Shown piece after piece: positions 34,893-44,155 of a stretch of 64,000 nt of DNA. This DNA comes from Agrobacterium pusense (GTDB taxonomy: Bacteria; Pseudomonadota; Alphaproteobacteria; Rhizobiales; Rhizobiaceae), in NCBI RefSeq assembly GCF_900102105.1, contig NZ_FNBB01000009.1:124001-188000 (forward strand), read 5' to 3'. Position 1 is the first letter of the stretch; each line of letters begins with the position of its first letter. The notes under the pieces are model-generated. The model saw only the letters and a program-made list of their open reading frames with translations. It had not been told where the DNA came from and searched no databases. The position numbers and the translations under genes were made by a program.

Positions 34893-37800
34893 TCACTCGG
34901 CGGCAAGCGGCGGCAGTCGCAATATATTGCTGCCCTTGTCCGCGGCCTTGTCGCCGCTGCCCTTTTCCATACTCGCCACCCGTGCCTCCAGCGAGGAAAG
35001 CGCCAGGCTGTTTTCGCGGGCGATCTCCGAGAGTTTCTCGTTGGAAAGGGCCTCTTCCTCCTCTTCCTTCTTGCCGACGAAACGGCCGAAGAGGTGGGCG
35101 AGCAGACGCGACAGGTCGTCCATGATCAGGAAGAAGGCCGGCACCACGATCAGCGACAGCACCGTGGAAACGATGATGCCGCCGATGACCGCAATCGCCA
35201 TCGGTGCGCGGAACGAACCGCCTTCGCCGACGCCGAGCGCGGAGGGCAACATGCCTGCCGACATGGCGATGGAGGTCATGATGATCGGGCGGGCGCGCTT
35301 GCGGCCGGCCTCCACCATGGCATGCACCCGCTCCATGCCGTGACGGCGCATTTCGATAGCGAAATCCACCAGCAGGATGGCGTTCTTGGTCACGATGCCC
35401 ATCAGCATCAGAATGCCGATGAGAACCGGCATGGAGAGCGCATTCTGGGTGATGATGAGCGCGACTGCCACGCCGCCGATGGCAAGCGGCAGCGAGAACA
35501 GGATTGTGAAGGGCTGGATGACATCCTTGAACAGCAGGATGAGCACGACCAGCACCAGCATCAGGCCAAGCAGCATGGCGTTGACAAAGCCCTGCTGCAT
35601 TTCGCCCTGCACCTTGGCGTCACCGCTTTCGGCAAGCCGAACGCTTGCCGGCAGGTTGGTTTCCGAAACGATGCGCTTGAACTCGGCCGTCGACGTATCG
35701 AGCGCCGTGCCGAAAGGCACGTCCGAGCCGATGGAGACGACGCGGTTGCGGTCGTTGCGCTTGATCGAGCTCGGGCCTTCCGAATAATCGATATCGGCCA
35801 CGCTGTAGAGCGGCACCAGCGAACCGGAGGCGGTCTTGATCTTCAAGGCGCGGATGGTGGCGAGATCGCGGCGGGTATCGAGCGAAGCCTGCACGCGGAT
35901 CGGGATCTGCCGGTCATCCAGCGAGATTTTCGTCAGCTGCGCATCGATATCACCGATGGTGGCGACGCGCACGGTCTGCGAAATCTGCTGCGGCGTGATG
36001 CCCAGGCGGGCGATCTCGTCCTTGCGCGGGCGGATCTGCAGTTCGGGACGGGGCAGAGCGCCTTCCGAGCTGACATTGGCAAGGATGGGCGAAGCGCGCA
36101 GGCGGCTTTCGAGAATGCCCACGGCGTCGTTCAGATCCTTCTCGTTGGTTGAGAGGAAGTTGAAGGAAAGCTCGCGTTCCGCGCGGTCGTTCAGCTTGAT
36201 GATGCGGACATCCGCAATGCCACGCACCTGCGCGAAAATATCCCGCTCGACATCCCATTGCGGACGTGTACGGCCCTTCTCCTCCAGCTTGGGAAGATAT
36301 TGGCCGATGAGCGGAATGGAGCCGAGCCCCTTGTTGACGAGGGTTTTCAGCAGCGAGTGATCGATATGCTCAAGGATGACATTGACGGTGGCGCGGCGCA
36401 GCTCCAGGTCCCCCTTGGGCGAAGCACCACCGAGGATGAAGACGCTTTCCACGCCGTTGATGTCACGGATCGCCTGGTAGATCTGCGTTGTCGTGCGGTC
36501 GGTCTCATCCAGCGTCGCATTGGGCGGCAGTTCAACGGACAGGGTGACGCGCGAGGCGTCATCAGGCGGCAGGAAGCTGCCGGGGACCTGGCTCAACAGC
36601 ATCACTGAGGCGATGAGGAAGGCAATCGCTCCCAATAGTGTGAGATAACGCGCCCACCATTTCCGTGTGGTAGCGGTCACCATGCGCGTATAGGCCTTCA
36701 TCAGCCTGCCGTCATTGTCGTGGTGATCGTCCATCGCGTCTTCGGCGCGCATCAGATAGGCCGCCATCAGGGGTGTGATGAGACGGGCCACTGCCAGCGA
36801 GAAGAATACCGAGAAGGCGACAGTGAGGCCGAACTGGATGAAGTACTGGCCCGGAATACCCGGCATGAACGAGACGGGCACAAAGACGGCGATGATGGTG
36901 AAGCTGGTCGCGATGACGGCAAGCCCGATTTCATCGGCTGCTTCGAGGGCCGCGCGATAGGGCGTCTTGCCCATCTTGATATGGCGGGCAATGTTCTCGA
37001 TTTCCACGATGGCGTCATCCACGAGAATACCCGTGGCGAGCGTAAGCGCGAGGAAGCTGACGAGGTTTAGCGAAAAGCCCATGATATCCATGATCCAGAA
37101 GGTCGGGATCGCGGAAAGCGGCAGCGCCACGGCGGCGATCAGTGTCGCGCGCCAGTTCCGGAGGAAGAGAAGGACCACGATAACGGCGAGGATCGCGCCT
37201 TCGATCAGCGTGTCCAGTGCGGCCTTGTAGTTGCCATAGGTGAAATAGACGGCGTCATCGACCATCTCAATCGAGACATCGGGGTGGTCCTTGCGGACCT
37301 GATCGAGACTTTGCGCGACGGTTTCGGCGACCGAAACCTCGCTCGCGCCCTTGGAGCGGAACACCGCAAAGGTGACGGCCGGATTGCCGTTGAAGCGCGA
37401 GAAGGACTTCTGCTCTTCATATGTGTCCGTAACCGTGCCGAGTTCGGAAAGCTTGACGAAGCGGCCGTTGGAAAGCGCAATCGTGGTGTTGGCAAGCTGG
37501 CTTACATCGCGTGTATCGCCCAGCGTGCGGATGGTCTGCTCGTTGCCGCCCACCTGGCCGCGGCCGGAGCCGAGGTCGATATTGGTGCCGCGCAGCTGGC
37601 TGTTCACTTCTGTCGCGGTGATGCCATAGGCATCGAGCTTTTCGGGGCTGAGCGAAACGCGCACCTCGCGGTCCGCGCCGCCGTAACGGTCGACCTTGCC
37701 GATGCCGGACTGGCCCTGCAGCGAGCGCTTGATCGTGTCATCCACGAACCAGGACAGTTCCTCCAGCGTCATGTTCGGCGAAGAGACGGCGAAGGTCTGG

Positions 37801-38213
37801 ATCGCCTGTCCCTCGACGTCGATCTTGCTGACGACGGGCACTTCGATATCGGAGGGAAGATCGCTGCGGATCTTGTCGATGGCGTCCTTGGTGTCCTGAA
37901 CCGCTTCTTCCGTCGGTTTTTCGATGCGGAACACGACCGTTGTCGTCGACTGGCCGTCGACAACGGTGGACTGAATTTCGTCGACGCCACTGATGGCGGC
38001 AACGGCGTCCTCGATCTCCTTCGTTACCTGCATCTCCAGTTCGGAGGGCGAAGCCCCGCTCTGGGTCACGGTGACGGCGACGACGGGCACGTCGATATTC
38101 GGGAAACGGGTGATCGGCAGCGTATTGAACGCCTGCATGCCGAGCATCATCAAAAGCGCGAAGCCGAGAAGCGGCGCAATCGGGTTACGGATTGACCATG
38201 CGGAGAAGTTCAT
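34893..38213 (-). CDS. RND family efflux pump inner-membrane transporter
   Basis: This 1106-residue proton-driven pump has twelve membrane helices in two repeats and two large periplasmic loops. Landmarks are the N-terminal helix followed by NTLPITRFPNIDVPVVAVTV near residue 30, the TM4 acidic pair in LATGILVDDAIVEIENIARH near residue 395, and the second-half LMGIVTKNAILLVDFAIEMR near residue 935. It belongs to the AcrB/MexF-like HAE family. The adaptor gene lies 13 bases upstream. No outer-membrane channel is adjacent, so a distant TolC is probably used. A C-terminal extension of about 80 residues is acidic and helical. Substrates are unknown. Confidence 0.93.
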   Translation of the reverse strand: MNFSAWSIRNPIAPLLGFALLMMLGMQAFNTLPITRFPNIDVPVVAVTVTQSGASPSELEMQVTKEIEDAVAAISGVDEIQSTVVDGQSTTTVVFRIEKPTEEAVQDTKDAIDKIRSDLPSDIEVPVVSKIDVEGQAIQTFAVSSPNMTLEELSWFVDDTIKRSLQGQSGIGKVDRYGGADREVRVSLSPEKLDAYGITATEVNSQLRGTNIDLGSGRGQVGGNEQTIRTLGDTRDVSQLANTTIALSNGRFVKLSELGTVTDTYEEQKSFSRFNGNPAVTFAVFRSKGASEVSVAETVAQSLDQVRKDHPDVSIEMVDDAVYFTYGNYKAALDTLIEGAILAVIVVLLFLRNWRATLIAAVALPLSAIPTFWIMDIMGFSLNLVSFLALTLATGILVDDAIVEIENIARHIKMGKTPYRAALEAADEIGLAVIATSFTIIAVFVPVSFMPGIPGQYFIQFGLTVAFSVFFSLAVARLITPLMAAYLMRAEDAMDDHHDNDGRLMKAYTRMVTATTRKWWARYLTLLGAIAFLIASVMLLSQVPGSFLPPDDASRVTLSVELPPNATLDETDRTTTQIYQAIRDINGVESVFILGGASPKGDLELRRATVNVILEHIDHSLLKTLVNKGLGSIPLIGQYLPKLEEKGRTRPQWDVERDIFAQVRGIADVRIIKLNDRAERELSFNFLSTNEKDLNDAVGILESRLRASPILANVSSEGALPRPELQIRPRKDEIARLGITPQQISQTVRVATIGDIDAQLTKISLDDRQIPIRVQASLDTRRDLATIRALKIKTASGSLVPLYSVADIDYSEGPSSIKRNDRNRVVSIGSDVPFGTALDTSTAEFKRIVSETNLPASVRLAESGDAKVQGEMQQGFVNAMLLGLMLVLVVLILLFKDVIQPFTILFSLPLAIGGVAVALIITQNALSMPVLIGILMLMGIVTKNAILLVDFAIEMRRHGMERVHAMVEAGRKRARPIIMTSIAMSAGMLPSALGVGEGGSFRAPMAIAVIGGIIVSTVLSLIVVPAFFLIMDDLSRLLAHLFGRFVGKKEEEEEALSNEKLSEIARENSLALSSLEARVASMEKGSGDKAADKGSNILRLPPLAAE

Positions 38214-38226
38214 TTCATTCCCTCAG

Positions 38227-39423
38227 TCAGTTGGACGCAGCCGTCTGGGCTTCCACCGGTCTTATCCGGTCACCATCACGCACGAATGCTCCAGCTTTCT
38301 CGACAACCTTGTCTCCAGCGGCAAGGCCGCTGACGATCTCGATGAATCCACCGTCTTCTATGCCGGTCTCGATCTTCACCTGCTTGACGACGTCGCCCTC
38401 CACCTTGCGGGTGGTCGAGCCTTCACGTCCTGAAGTGACAGCCGAGAGCGGCAAGGCAAGCGCGTTCGTCTCCTCGATCACGATCTCTGCGCTGGCATAC
38501 ATGCCCGATCGCGCCGGGCTGTTTTCCGGCAGCACCACATGCACGGAACCGAGGCGCGTCGTCGGATCGACGGTCGGCGAAACGAGGCGCACCTTGCCTT
38601 CTATTTTCGCTCTTCCGCCAGCAACCGTCAAATAGGCTTTCTGGCCGACTTTCACGTTTTGAATGTCGGTTTCGGAAAGATCGGCAACAAGTTCGATGGC
38701 GCCGTCCTTGATGACGGTGAAAAGCGGGTTTCCGGCGCCGCTGGCAATCGCGCCCACCTTGGCGTTCTTGGCTGAAACGATGCCGGCGACCGGGGTTTTC
38801 ACGCCGGTGCGCGTGAGCTTGAGATCGATATCGGCGATCTGGGCGTCAACCACCTTGATGTCGGCTTCGCCGGCGGAAACGGCCTGCTTGGCCGCATCGA
38901 GGCGAGCCTGCGCCACCTGCGCGAGGGCTTCGGTCTTTTCCGTTTCGGAAATGGAGCCTGAACCGGTCTGGCTGAGCTTGGCGGCGCGGTCGCGCTGGCG
39001 AAGGGCGTCGGCCAGATTGGCCTGCGCCTCCAGCACCTGCGCCTTGGACTGGGTGACGGAAGCTTCGGCCTTGGCCTTGTTGGCTTCGAGCTGGCTCTTT
39101 TGCAGGACGAGGCTATCGGAGGACAGGACGGCCAGAACCGCATTCGCCGCCACCCGGTCGCCGATATCGGCGTTCAACGTGTCGATCGACAGGCCGTCGA
39201 CCAGGGGCTGGACGTAGATTTCGTCCACCGGGCGGATTGTGCCTGTCGCGATAACACGGTCAACGAGGTCGCGCTTTGCGACATGCGCGACGATGATCGA
39301 GGGCACGTTCTGCTGTTTCACCGGCGCCTGCGCCTCTCCCTCCGCGGCTGCTGGAAGGGGAAGCGCCGTTGCGGACAGAAGAAGAAGGAAAAGAATGCGG
39401 TTAAATGTGACTTTATGCTGCAT
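38227..39423 (-). CDS. RND efflux periplasmic adaptor (membrane fusion protein)
   Basis: This 398-residue adaptor has a signal peptide (about residues 1-27, ending PAAAEG). A lipoyl-like segment follows with TGTIRPVDEIYVQPLVDG near residue 57. The alpha-helical hairpin (about 100-180) is rich in Ala, Lys and Gln. LTRTGVKTPVAGIVSAKNAK then re-enters the lipoyl domain. The beta-barrel domain and membrane-proximal end follow. It links the RND pump to an outer-membrane channel. ATG 39423 is chosen because the signal peptide starts there; a TTG at 39441 is possible. There is no local repressor gene. Confidence 0.9.
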   Translation of the reverse strand: MQHKVTFNRILFLLLLSATALPLPAAAEGEAQAPVKQQNVPSIIVAHVAKRDLVDRVIATGTIRPVDEIYVQPLVDGLSIDTLNADIGDRVAANAVLAVLSSDSLVLQKSQLEANKAKAEASVTQSKAQVLEAQANLADALRQRDRAAKLSQTGSGSISETEKTEALAQVAQARLDAAKQAVSAGEADIKVVDAQIADIDLKLTRTGVKTPVAGIVSAKNAKVGAIASGAGNPLFTVIKDGAIELVADLSETDIQNVKVGQKAYLTVAGGRAKIEGKVRLVSPTVDPTTRLGSVHVVLPENSPARSGMYASAEIVIEETNALALPLSAVTSGREGSTTRKVEGDVVKQVKIETGIEDGGFIEIVSGLAAGDKVVEKAGAFVRDGDRIRPVEAQTAASN

Positions 39424-39441
39424 ATGTCTTGGCTCGCGCAA

Positions 39442-39770
39442 TATCCGCTCACATGTCCTGCAGGCTGCGGCCCGTATCTTAAAAGGTCATGCGATGGCGA
39501 ATGTGAAACAAGGGATCACAATACTCCCTTTTCGATCCTCCCGATTCGAACGCCCCTCAACGCGAATCTCAAGCACCTTTGCCCTGTGCTTTTTCTACAA
39601 GATCAAATTTGGCAGTCTTGTGGGCGGGACTGTAATTCTTGTTGTCGTGCAAATCAATCCGCATAGCCACGAGGGTTGATATACATTTTTGTATAGGCCG
39701 AGGTGTTGTAATTGATTTGATGGGTTACCACTGCGTGACGCGGCCTGGAATTCTGAGAACGCTTAATACG
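39442..39770. other. Upstream region of the efflux operon
   Basis: About 330 bases with lower GC than its surroundings lie between the adaptor gene and the 39771 repeat. It must carry the efflux promoter reading leftward. A plus-strand frame from 39494 to 39679 (61 codons) is open but shows no family features, and I do not call it a gene. No clear operator could be identified by eye. Confidence 0.4.
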
Positions 39771-39857
39771 CCGTCATCCTCGGGCTTGACCCGGATCCAG
39801 GCACATCGCCGCAATCGAAACGTCGGTAGATCCTCGGGTCAAGCCTGAGGATGACGG
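39771..39857. repeat. CCGTCATCCTCGGGCTTGAC-type inverted repeat
   Basis: Left arm CCGTCATCCTCGGGCTTGAC (39771-39790, continuing to about 39797) pairs with the right arm at 39829-39857, whose reverse complement begins CCGTCATCCTCAGGCTTGAC. The spacer is about 31 bases. This is a third intergenic repeat type, found widely in alphaproteobacterial genomes according to memory. It lies at the end of two convergent-facing transcript regions. Confidence 0.75.
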
Positions 39858-39874
39858 AAGAGAGGTTGTCATTC

Positions 39875-39904
39875 AAGAAAATCGCGCGGTCATCGCCGCG
39901 CGAT
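39875..39904 (-). terminator. Rho-independent terminator of the pyrimidine operon
   Basis: Stem ATCGCGCGG / CCGCGCGAT (39881-39889 and 39896-39904) with loop TCATCG is followed on the minus strand by TTTCTTG. It lies 20 bases beyond the substrate-binding protein gene, the last gene of the operon. Confidence 0.8.
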
Positions 39905-39923
39905 ACAATCTTTTCGCCTGCGC

Positions 39924-40916
39924 CTACTTCAACGCAGCGTCGGTAATTTCGGTCGTATATGCGCCCGAGGGCTCCTTGGTGATGACGGGGTCGGAGCCGC
40001 CGCCGAGCAGGGTCTTTACTGTTCGCTCGTAATCCGCCTTGTCGAGAGCGCCCTTCGAGCCGGCCGTCAGCTTTGCCACTTCGCCCATCATGCGCTTCTG
40101 GTGCTTTTCGGTCTGCGCGCCGGAGGCGTCGTTTTCGAGAACGATATCGGCGGCCTCGTCAGGGTTTTCCTCGGCCCATTTCCAGCCCTTCATGGAGGCA
40201 CGGACGAATTTGACCATGTCCTCCTTGAACTTGGCGTCCTTCAGCTTGTCTTCGAGAACGTAGAGCCCGTCTTCCAGCGTCGCCACGCCTTCGTCTTCAT
40301 ATTTGAAGGTGACGAGGTCATCAGGCTTGATGCCGGCATCGAGGACCTGTCCATATTCATTATAGGTCATGGTGGAAATGCAGGCGGCCTGTTTCTGCAA
40401 AAGCGGATCGACGTTAAAGCCCTGTTTCAGCACGGTAACGCCATCGGCGCCGCCGGTGGTCGGAATTTTCAGGTGCGCCATCCACGACAGGAACGGATAT
40501 TCATTGCCGAAGAACCAGACGCCCAGCGTCTTGCCCTTGAAATCATCAGGCTTCTTGATGCCGGTTTCTTTCAGGCAGGTCAGCATCATGCCCGATGATT
40601 TGAATGGCTGGGCGATATTGACCAGCGGCACGCCCTTTTCACGCGTGGCAAGCGCAGACGGCATCCAGTCGACGATGACGTCGGCCCCGCCGCCGGCCAG
40701 AACCTGCGCGGGCGCAATATCCGGGCCGCCGGGCTTTATGTCGACATCCAGGCCTTCGGCTTCATAAAAGCCCTTGTCCTTGGCGACGTAATATCCGGCG
40801 AACTGCGCCTGGGTGACCCATTTCAGCTGCAGGGTGATCTTGTCGGCGGCCTGAGCGCTAAATGCGGTCAGCAGTGACGCCCCGGCAAGAAGCATGGATG
40901 CAAGTTTCATTTTCAT
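39924..40916 (-). CDS. NMT1/THI5-like ABC transporter substrate-binding protein
   Basis: This 330-residue periplasmic protein has a Sec signal peptide (about residues 1-23, ending SAQA). The mature part begins ADKITLQLKWVTQAQFAGYY, the hallmark of the NMT1/THI5-like family, which binds pyrimidine-like precursors such as HMP. GPDIAPAQVLAGGGADVIVD follows near residue 70. ATG 40916 with AAAGGGAACAG upstream is clear; the frame stays open far upstream through the permease region, but that is another gene's strand in a different frame. The operon context (dihydropyrimidinase, RutR) points to pyrimidine or hydantoin uptake. Confidence 0.9.
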   Translation of the reverse strand: MKMKLASMLLAGASLLTAFSAQAADKITLQLKWVTQAQFAGYYVAKDKGFYEAEGLDVDIKPGGPDIAPAQVLAGGGADVIVDWMPSALATREKGVPLVNIAQPFKSSGMMLTCLKETGIKKPDDFKGKTLGVWFFGNEYPFLSWMAHLKIPTTGGADGVTVLKQGFNVDPLLQKQAACISTMTYNEYGQVLDAGIKPDDLVTFKYEDEGVATLEDGLYVLEDKLKDAKFKEDMVKFVRASMKGWKWAEENPDEAADIVLENDASGAQTEKHQKRMMGEVAKLTAGSKGALDKADYERTVKTLLGGGSDPVITKEPSGAYTTEITDAALK

Positions 40917-40936
40917 CGCTGTTCCCTTTTTCGTAT

Positions 40937-41809
40937 TTACGTTCGTCCCCCACGGACGGACGGATGCCAGAAGGTGACGGCCCGTTCTGCGAGCGCCACA
41001 AGACCGTAAAAGCCCGAACCTGCGAGCGCCGCCACGGCAATCTCGGCCCAGACCATATCGACATTGCTGCGGCCCATTTCCGCCGAGATGCGGAACCCCA
41101 TGCCGACGATGGGCGTGCCGAAGAATTCCGCGACGATGGCGCCGATCAGGGCGAGCGTGGAGTTGATCTTCAGCGCGTTGAAGATGAAGGGCCAGGCGGC
41201 GGGCAGGCGCAGTTTTATCAGTGTCGGCCACCAGCCGGCAGCATAGGTGCGCATCAGGTCGCGCTCCATGTGGCTGGCGGCGGCAAGCCCCTGCACCGTG
41301 TTCACCAGCATCGGGAAGAAGGTCATGATGACGACGACGGCGACTTTCGACTGCCAGTCGAACCCGAACCACATCACCATGATGGGTGCGACGCCGACGA
41401 CCGGCAGGGCGGAGACGAAGTTGCCGATGGGCAGAAGCCCGCGTTGCAGGAAAGGCGAGCGGTCGATGAGGATGGCGACGAGGAACCCGAGGCCGCAGCC
41501 AAGGACATAACCCGTCAGTACGGATTTGATGAAGGTCTGGCGGAAATCCGCCCAGAGAATCGGTAGAGAGCCGAGAAGACGGGCGAGAATGGCGCTCGGC
41601 GCCGGCAGCAGGATGGGCGGCACGGAAAATCCGCGCACCACCCCCTCCCAGAGCACGATAATGGCGAGGCCAAAGAGGAGCGGTACGGCGAGGCGGCTTA
41701 TGCGTTTCGCTGTCTCGGAAATAAAGGCCTGGCGCACCAGCCATTCGTTGAACGCCCAGGCGGCAAGCCAGAACAGGATAGCGCCGATAAACCAGCCGGG
41801 GTTGGTCAT
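40937..41809 (-). CDS. ABC transporter permease (SsuC/ThiX type), second
   Basis: This 290-residue inner-membrane permease has about seven helices. The ATPase-contact motif is in the region YAAGWWPTLIKLRLPAAWPF near residue 205, the EAA loop of the taurine/nitrate/thiamine-precursor family. GAIVAEFFGTPIVGMGFRI follows. ATG 41809 overlaps the preceding permease stop by four bases. It should form a heterodimer channel with the product of the adjacent permease gene. The binding-protein gene follows after 20 bases. Confidence 0.9.
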   Translation of the reverse strand: MTNPGWFIGAILFWLAAWAFNEWLVRQAFISETAKRISRLAVPLLFGLAIIVLWEGVVRGFSVPPILLPAPSAILARLLGSLPILWADFRQTFIKSVLTGYVLGCGLGFLVAILIDRSPFLQRGLLPIGNFVSALPVVGVAPIMVMWFGFDWQSKVAVVVIMTFFPMLVNTVQGLAAASHMERDLMRTYAAGWWPTLIKLRLPAAWPFIFNALKINSTLALIGAIVAEFFGTPIVGMGFRISAEMGRSNVDMVWAEIAVAALAGSGFYGLVALAERAVTFWHPSVRGGRT

Positions 41810-42681
41810 GGCCGTGCTCCCATTCGCTTGAGGACGGCGGCATGGGCGACGCCGATGATCGATACCAGAATGGCGGCGACACCGGCTGCCATGAACAGCG
41901 CCGCCCATATCTGTACCGTCTGGCCATAATAGGAACCGGAGAGCAGGCGCGCGCCGAGACCGGCGACGGCCCCTGTCGGTAGTTCTCCGACGATGGCGCC
42001 GACGAGCGCGATGGCGATGGCGATCTTCAGCGAGGTGAAGAGATAGGGCAGGGCGGCGGGCCAGCGCAGCTTCCAGAAGATCTGCGCTGGTGAGGCATTA
42101 TAGGTGTGCATCAGGTCAAGCTGCAGGGTTTCGGGGCTTCTTAAGCCCTTCACCATGCCGACGACGATGGGGAAGAAAGAGAGATAGGTCGAGATCAGCG
42201 CCTTCGGCAGCAGTCCGGAAATGCCGATGGAGTTCAGGACAACGATGATCATCGGCGCGATGGCGAGAATGGGGATCGTCTGGCTGGCAATGATCCACGG
42301 CATGACGGAGCGGTCCATGGCGCGGTTATGGATGATCGCGACCGCCAGCAGGATTCCCAGCACCGCGCCGATGGCGAAACCGAGCAGCGTGGCCGAAAGC
42401 GTGACGCCGGCGTGGTAGACGAGGCTGCGCTTGGAGGTGACGGCCTTGTTGACGGTGGTATCCCAGAGTTCGGCGATGATCTGATGCGGCGCGGGGAGGA
42501 CCGGGCGCTCCTGCGCGAAGGTTTGCGGCAGGAGTTCGAGGAAGCCCGGCGTCTGGCCAGCGCGGGTGGCCTGGTCGCGGGCGAAGGGCATGTTGAGGTA
42601 GATGACGGCGAGGTGCCAGAGAATGAGGATGGCGAGGAGGATGGCGAGGATGGGGAGGACGCGGTGGCGGAGGAGGGTCAT
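41806..42681 (-). CDS. ABC transporter permease (SsuC/ThiX type), first
   Basis: This 291-residue permease starts with a membrane helix (residues 8-30), then has a 65-residue periplasmic loop and the transport core. MHTYNASPAQIFWKLRWPAA near residue 190 is the EAA loop, followed by VGAIVGELPTGAVAGLGARL. It is separated from the ATP-binding gene by a RIME-like repeat. It pairs with the other permease in the NMT1-type transporter; specificity is not visible from sequence. Confidence 0.9.
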   Translation of the reverse strand: MTLLRHRVLPILAILLAILILWHLAVIYLNMPFARDQATRAGQTPGFLELLPQTFAQERPVLPAPHQIIAELWDTTVNKAVTSKRSLVYHAGVTLSATLLGFAIGAVLGILLAVAIIHNRAMDRSVMPWIIASQTIPILAIAPMIIVVLNSIGISGLLPKALISTYLSFFPIVVGMVKGLRSPETLQLDLMHTYNASPAQIFWKLRWPAALPYLFTSLKIAIAIALVGAIVGELPTGAVAGLGARLLSGSYYGQTVQIWAALFMAAGVAAILVSIIGVAHAAVLKRMGARP

Positions 42682-42754
42682 GGGTTGGCCCTCAGTGGGT
42701 GAGGTTTATTTGCGCGTTGAGGGTGGGGCTTACCTCTAACTTGTGGGTGGAGCT

Positions 42755-42912
42755 TACCCCCCTCTGTCCTGCCGGACATCTCCCCCTCAAGGGGGGAGAT
42801 CGACTCGTGGTGGGGTCTCGCCCGTCTCAACGTTTGCGAATGAAGCGGTGGTCGCGCCTCTTGCCGATCTCCCCCCTTGAGGGGGAGATGCCCGGCAGGG
42901 CAGAGGGGGGTA
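42755..42912. repeat. RIME-like long inverted repeat, copy 4
   Basis: Left arm 42755-42801 has one paired change (TCTGTCCTGCCGGACATCTC), and the right arm at about 42866-42912 has the usual core. The compensated change in the left arm keeps its internal stem intact. It lies between the ABC ATPase gene and the first permease gene, inside the pyrimidine operon. Confidence 0.88.
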
Positions 42913-42927
42913 ACGCTGGCGCTGACC

Positions 42928-43722
42928 TCACCCCTCATAGCCATGCCCCGCCTTCAACCCCTCACGCACCCGATGCGCAATCGCCAGAAACTCCGGCGTC
43001 TCGCGAATTTCCAGCGGCCTTTCCCGAGGCAAACTGGATTCGATCACATCGGTCACCCGGCCCGGCCGCGGCGACATCACGACTATCTTGGTCGAGAGAT
43101 AAACGGCTTCCGGAATGGAATGGGTGACGAAGCAGATGGTCTTGCCGGTCGTATCCCAGAGTTTCAGCAGCTGTTCGTTCAGATGATCGCGTACGATCTC
43201 GTCCAGCGCGCCGAAGGGTTCGTCCATCAGAAGCAGGTCGGCATCGAAGGCGAGCGCGCGGGCGATGGAGGCGCGCTGCTGCATGCCGCCGGAAAGCTGC
43301 CAGGGGTATTTCTTGCCGAAGCCGTTGAGGTTGACGAGGTCCATGGTGCGGTCGATGCGCTCGCGCTGTTCGGCCTTGCTGTAACCCATGATTTCGAGCG
43401 GCAGGGCGATATTCTTTTCGATGCTGCGCCATGGATAGAGTGCGGCGGCCTGAAAGACGTAGCCGTAGGACCGGTCCTTGCGGGCATTTTCCGGCGTGGT
43501 GCCGTTGACGGTGATCTCACCCGACGTGTGTTTTTCGAGATCGGCGATGACCCGCAGAAAGGTCGTCTTGCCGCAGCCGGAAGGGCCGATGAAGGAGACG
43601 AAGTCGCCCTTTTTCACGTCGAGATCGACATTGGACAGAGCGTGAACCGGGCCGTCCCCCGTTTCGAAAGTGAGGCCCAGTTTTCTGGCGGAAACGACGG
43701 AATAGGAAGAGGCCTGGTTCAT
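42928..43722 (-). CDS. ABC transporter ATP-binding protein of the pyrimidine operon
   Basis: This 264-residue ATPase belongs to the SsuB/TauB/ThiZ family. Walker A GPSGCGKTT is near residue 45, signature LSGGMQQRASIARAL near residue 144, Walker B LLLMDEPFGALDE near residue 164, and switch histidine in FVTHSIPEAVYLS near residue 200. It energises the two permeases downstream. It starts 3 bases from the end of the NUDIX gene with a small overlap, showing co-translation. The specificity is inferred from neighbours only. Confidence 0.92.
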   Translation of the reverse strand: MNQASSYSVVSARKLGLTFETGDGPVHALSNVDLDVKKGDFVSFIGPSGCGKTTFLRVIADLEKHTSGEITVNGTTPENARKDRSYGYVFQAAALYPWRSIEKNIALPLEIMGYSKAEQRERIDRTMDLVNLNGFGKKYPWQLSGGMQQRASIARALAFDADLLLMDEPFGALDEIVRDHLNEQLLKLWDTTGKTICFVTHSIPEAVYLSTKIVVMSPRPGRVTDVIESSLPRERPLEIRETPEFLAIAHRVREGLKAGHGYEG

Positions 43723-44153
43723 CGCGACTTGGTTTCACTTTCCGTAAGTGCGGCGCGCGCCAGCGGCAGCATCTGGGTTTCCGTCAGTCTGGCGATGGTG
43801 ACGCCGGGGGTGCGGTCTAGATCGAGCCAGCGGACTTCCTCGATTTCCGCCTGCGGGGTGACCTCGGTACGAAGCCTGGCGGTGAAGGCATGGGCGACGA
43901 CATCGGCGCCCGGCTCGTTGGCGGCTTCCTCGCGAAAGATGCCCTCATAACGCGCGGCATTTTCGGGCAGCGTCAGGCCGATTTCCTCGGCCAGCTCGCG
44001 GTGAAGCGCCTGTTCCGGCGTTTCGCCCGGATCGATCTTGCCGCCCGGCTGCATGAACTGCGTGGTGCCGCGCTTGCGCACCACGAGCATCTGCCGCTTC
44101 TCGTTGAGCAGGATGGCGGCGGCGATGAGGATTTCGCGTTTCGGCTCGCTCAT
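43719..44153 (-). CDS. NUDIX hydrolase
   Basis: This 144-residue protein has a full Nudix box, with GGKIDPGETPEQALHRELAE at about residues 37-56 continuing to EIGL (G-x5-E-x7-REL-x-EE-x-G-L). It cleaves a nucleoside diphosphate linked to another group; the substrate is open. ATG 44153 is used. A GTG at 44159 would overlap the preceding stop as GTGA and is an alternative. Its position inside the pyrimidine catabolic operon suggests clean-up of a nucleotide by-product, which is inference. Confidence 0.88.
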   Translation of the reverse strand: MSEPKREILIAAAILLNEKRQMLVVRKRGTTQFMQPGGKIDPGETPEQALHRELAEEIGLTLPENAARYEGIFREEAANEPGADVVAHAFTARLRTEVTPQAEIEEVRWLDLDRTPGVTIARLTETQMLPLARAALTESETKSR

Positions 44154-44155
44154 GA

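Noticed and set aside
39494-39679. A 61-codon plus-strand frame between the efflux and pyrimidine operons
   Set aside because: No family features, no convincing ribosome binding site, and AT-rich non-coding style.
40917-41927. Upstream extension of the NMT1-type binding protein frame through the permease region
   Set aside because: The extension is Arg-rich nonsense overlapping two permease genes; the true start at 40916 has a signal peptide and ribosome binding site.
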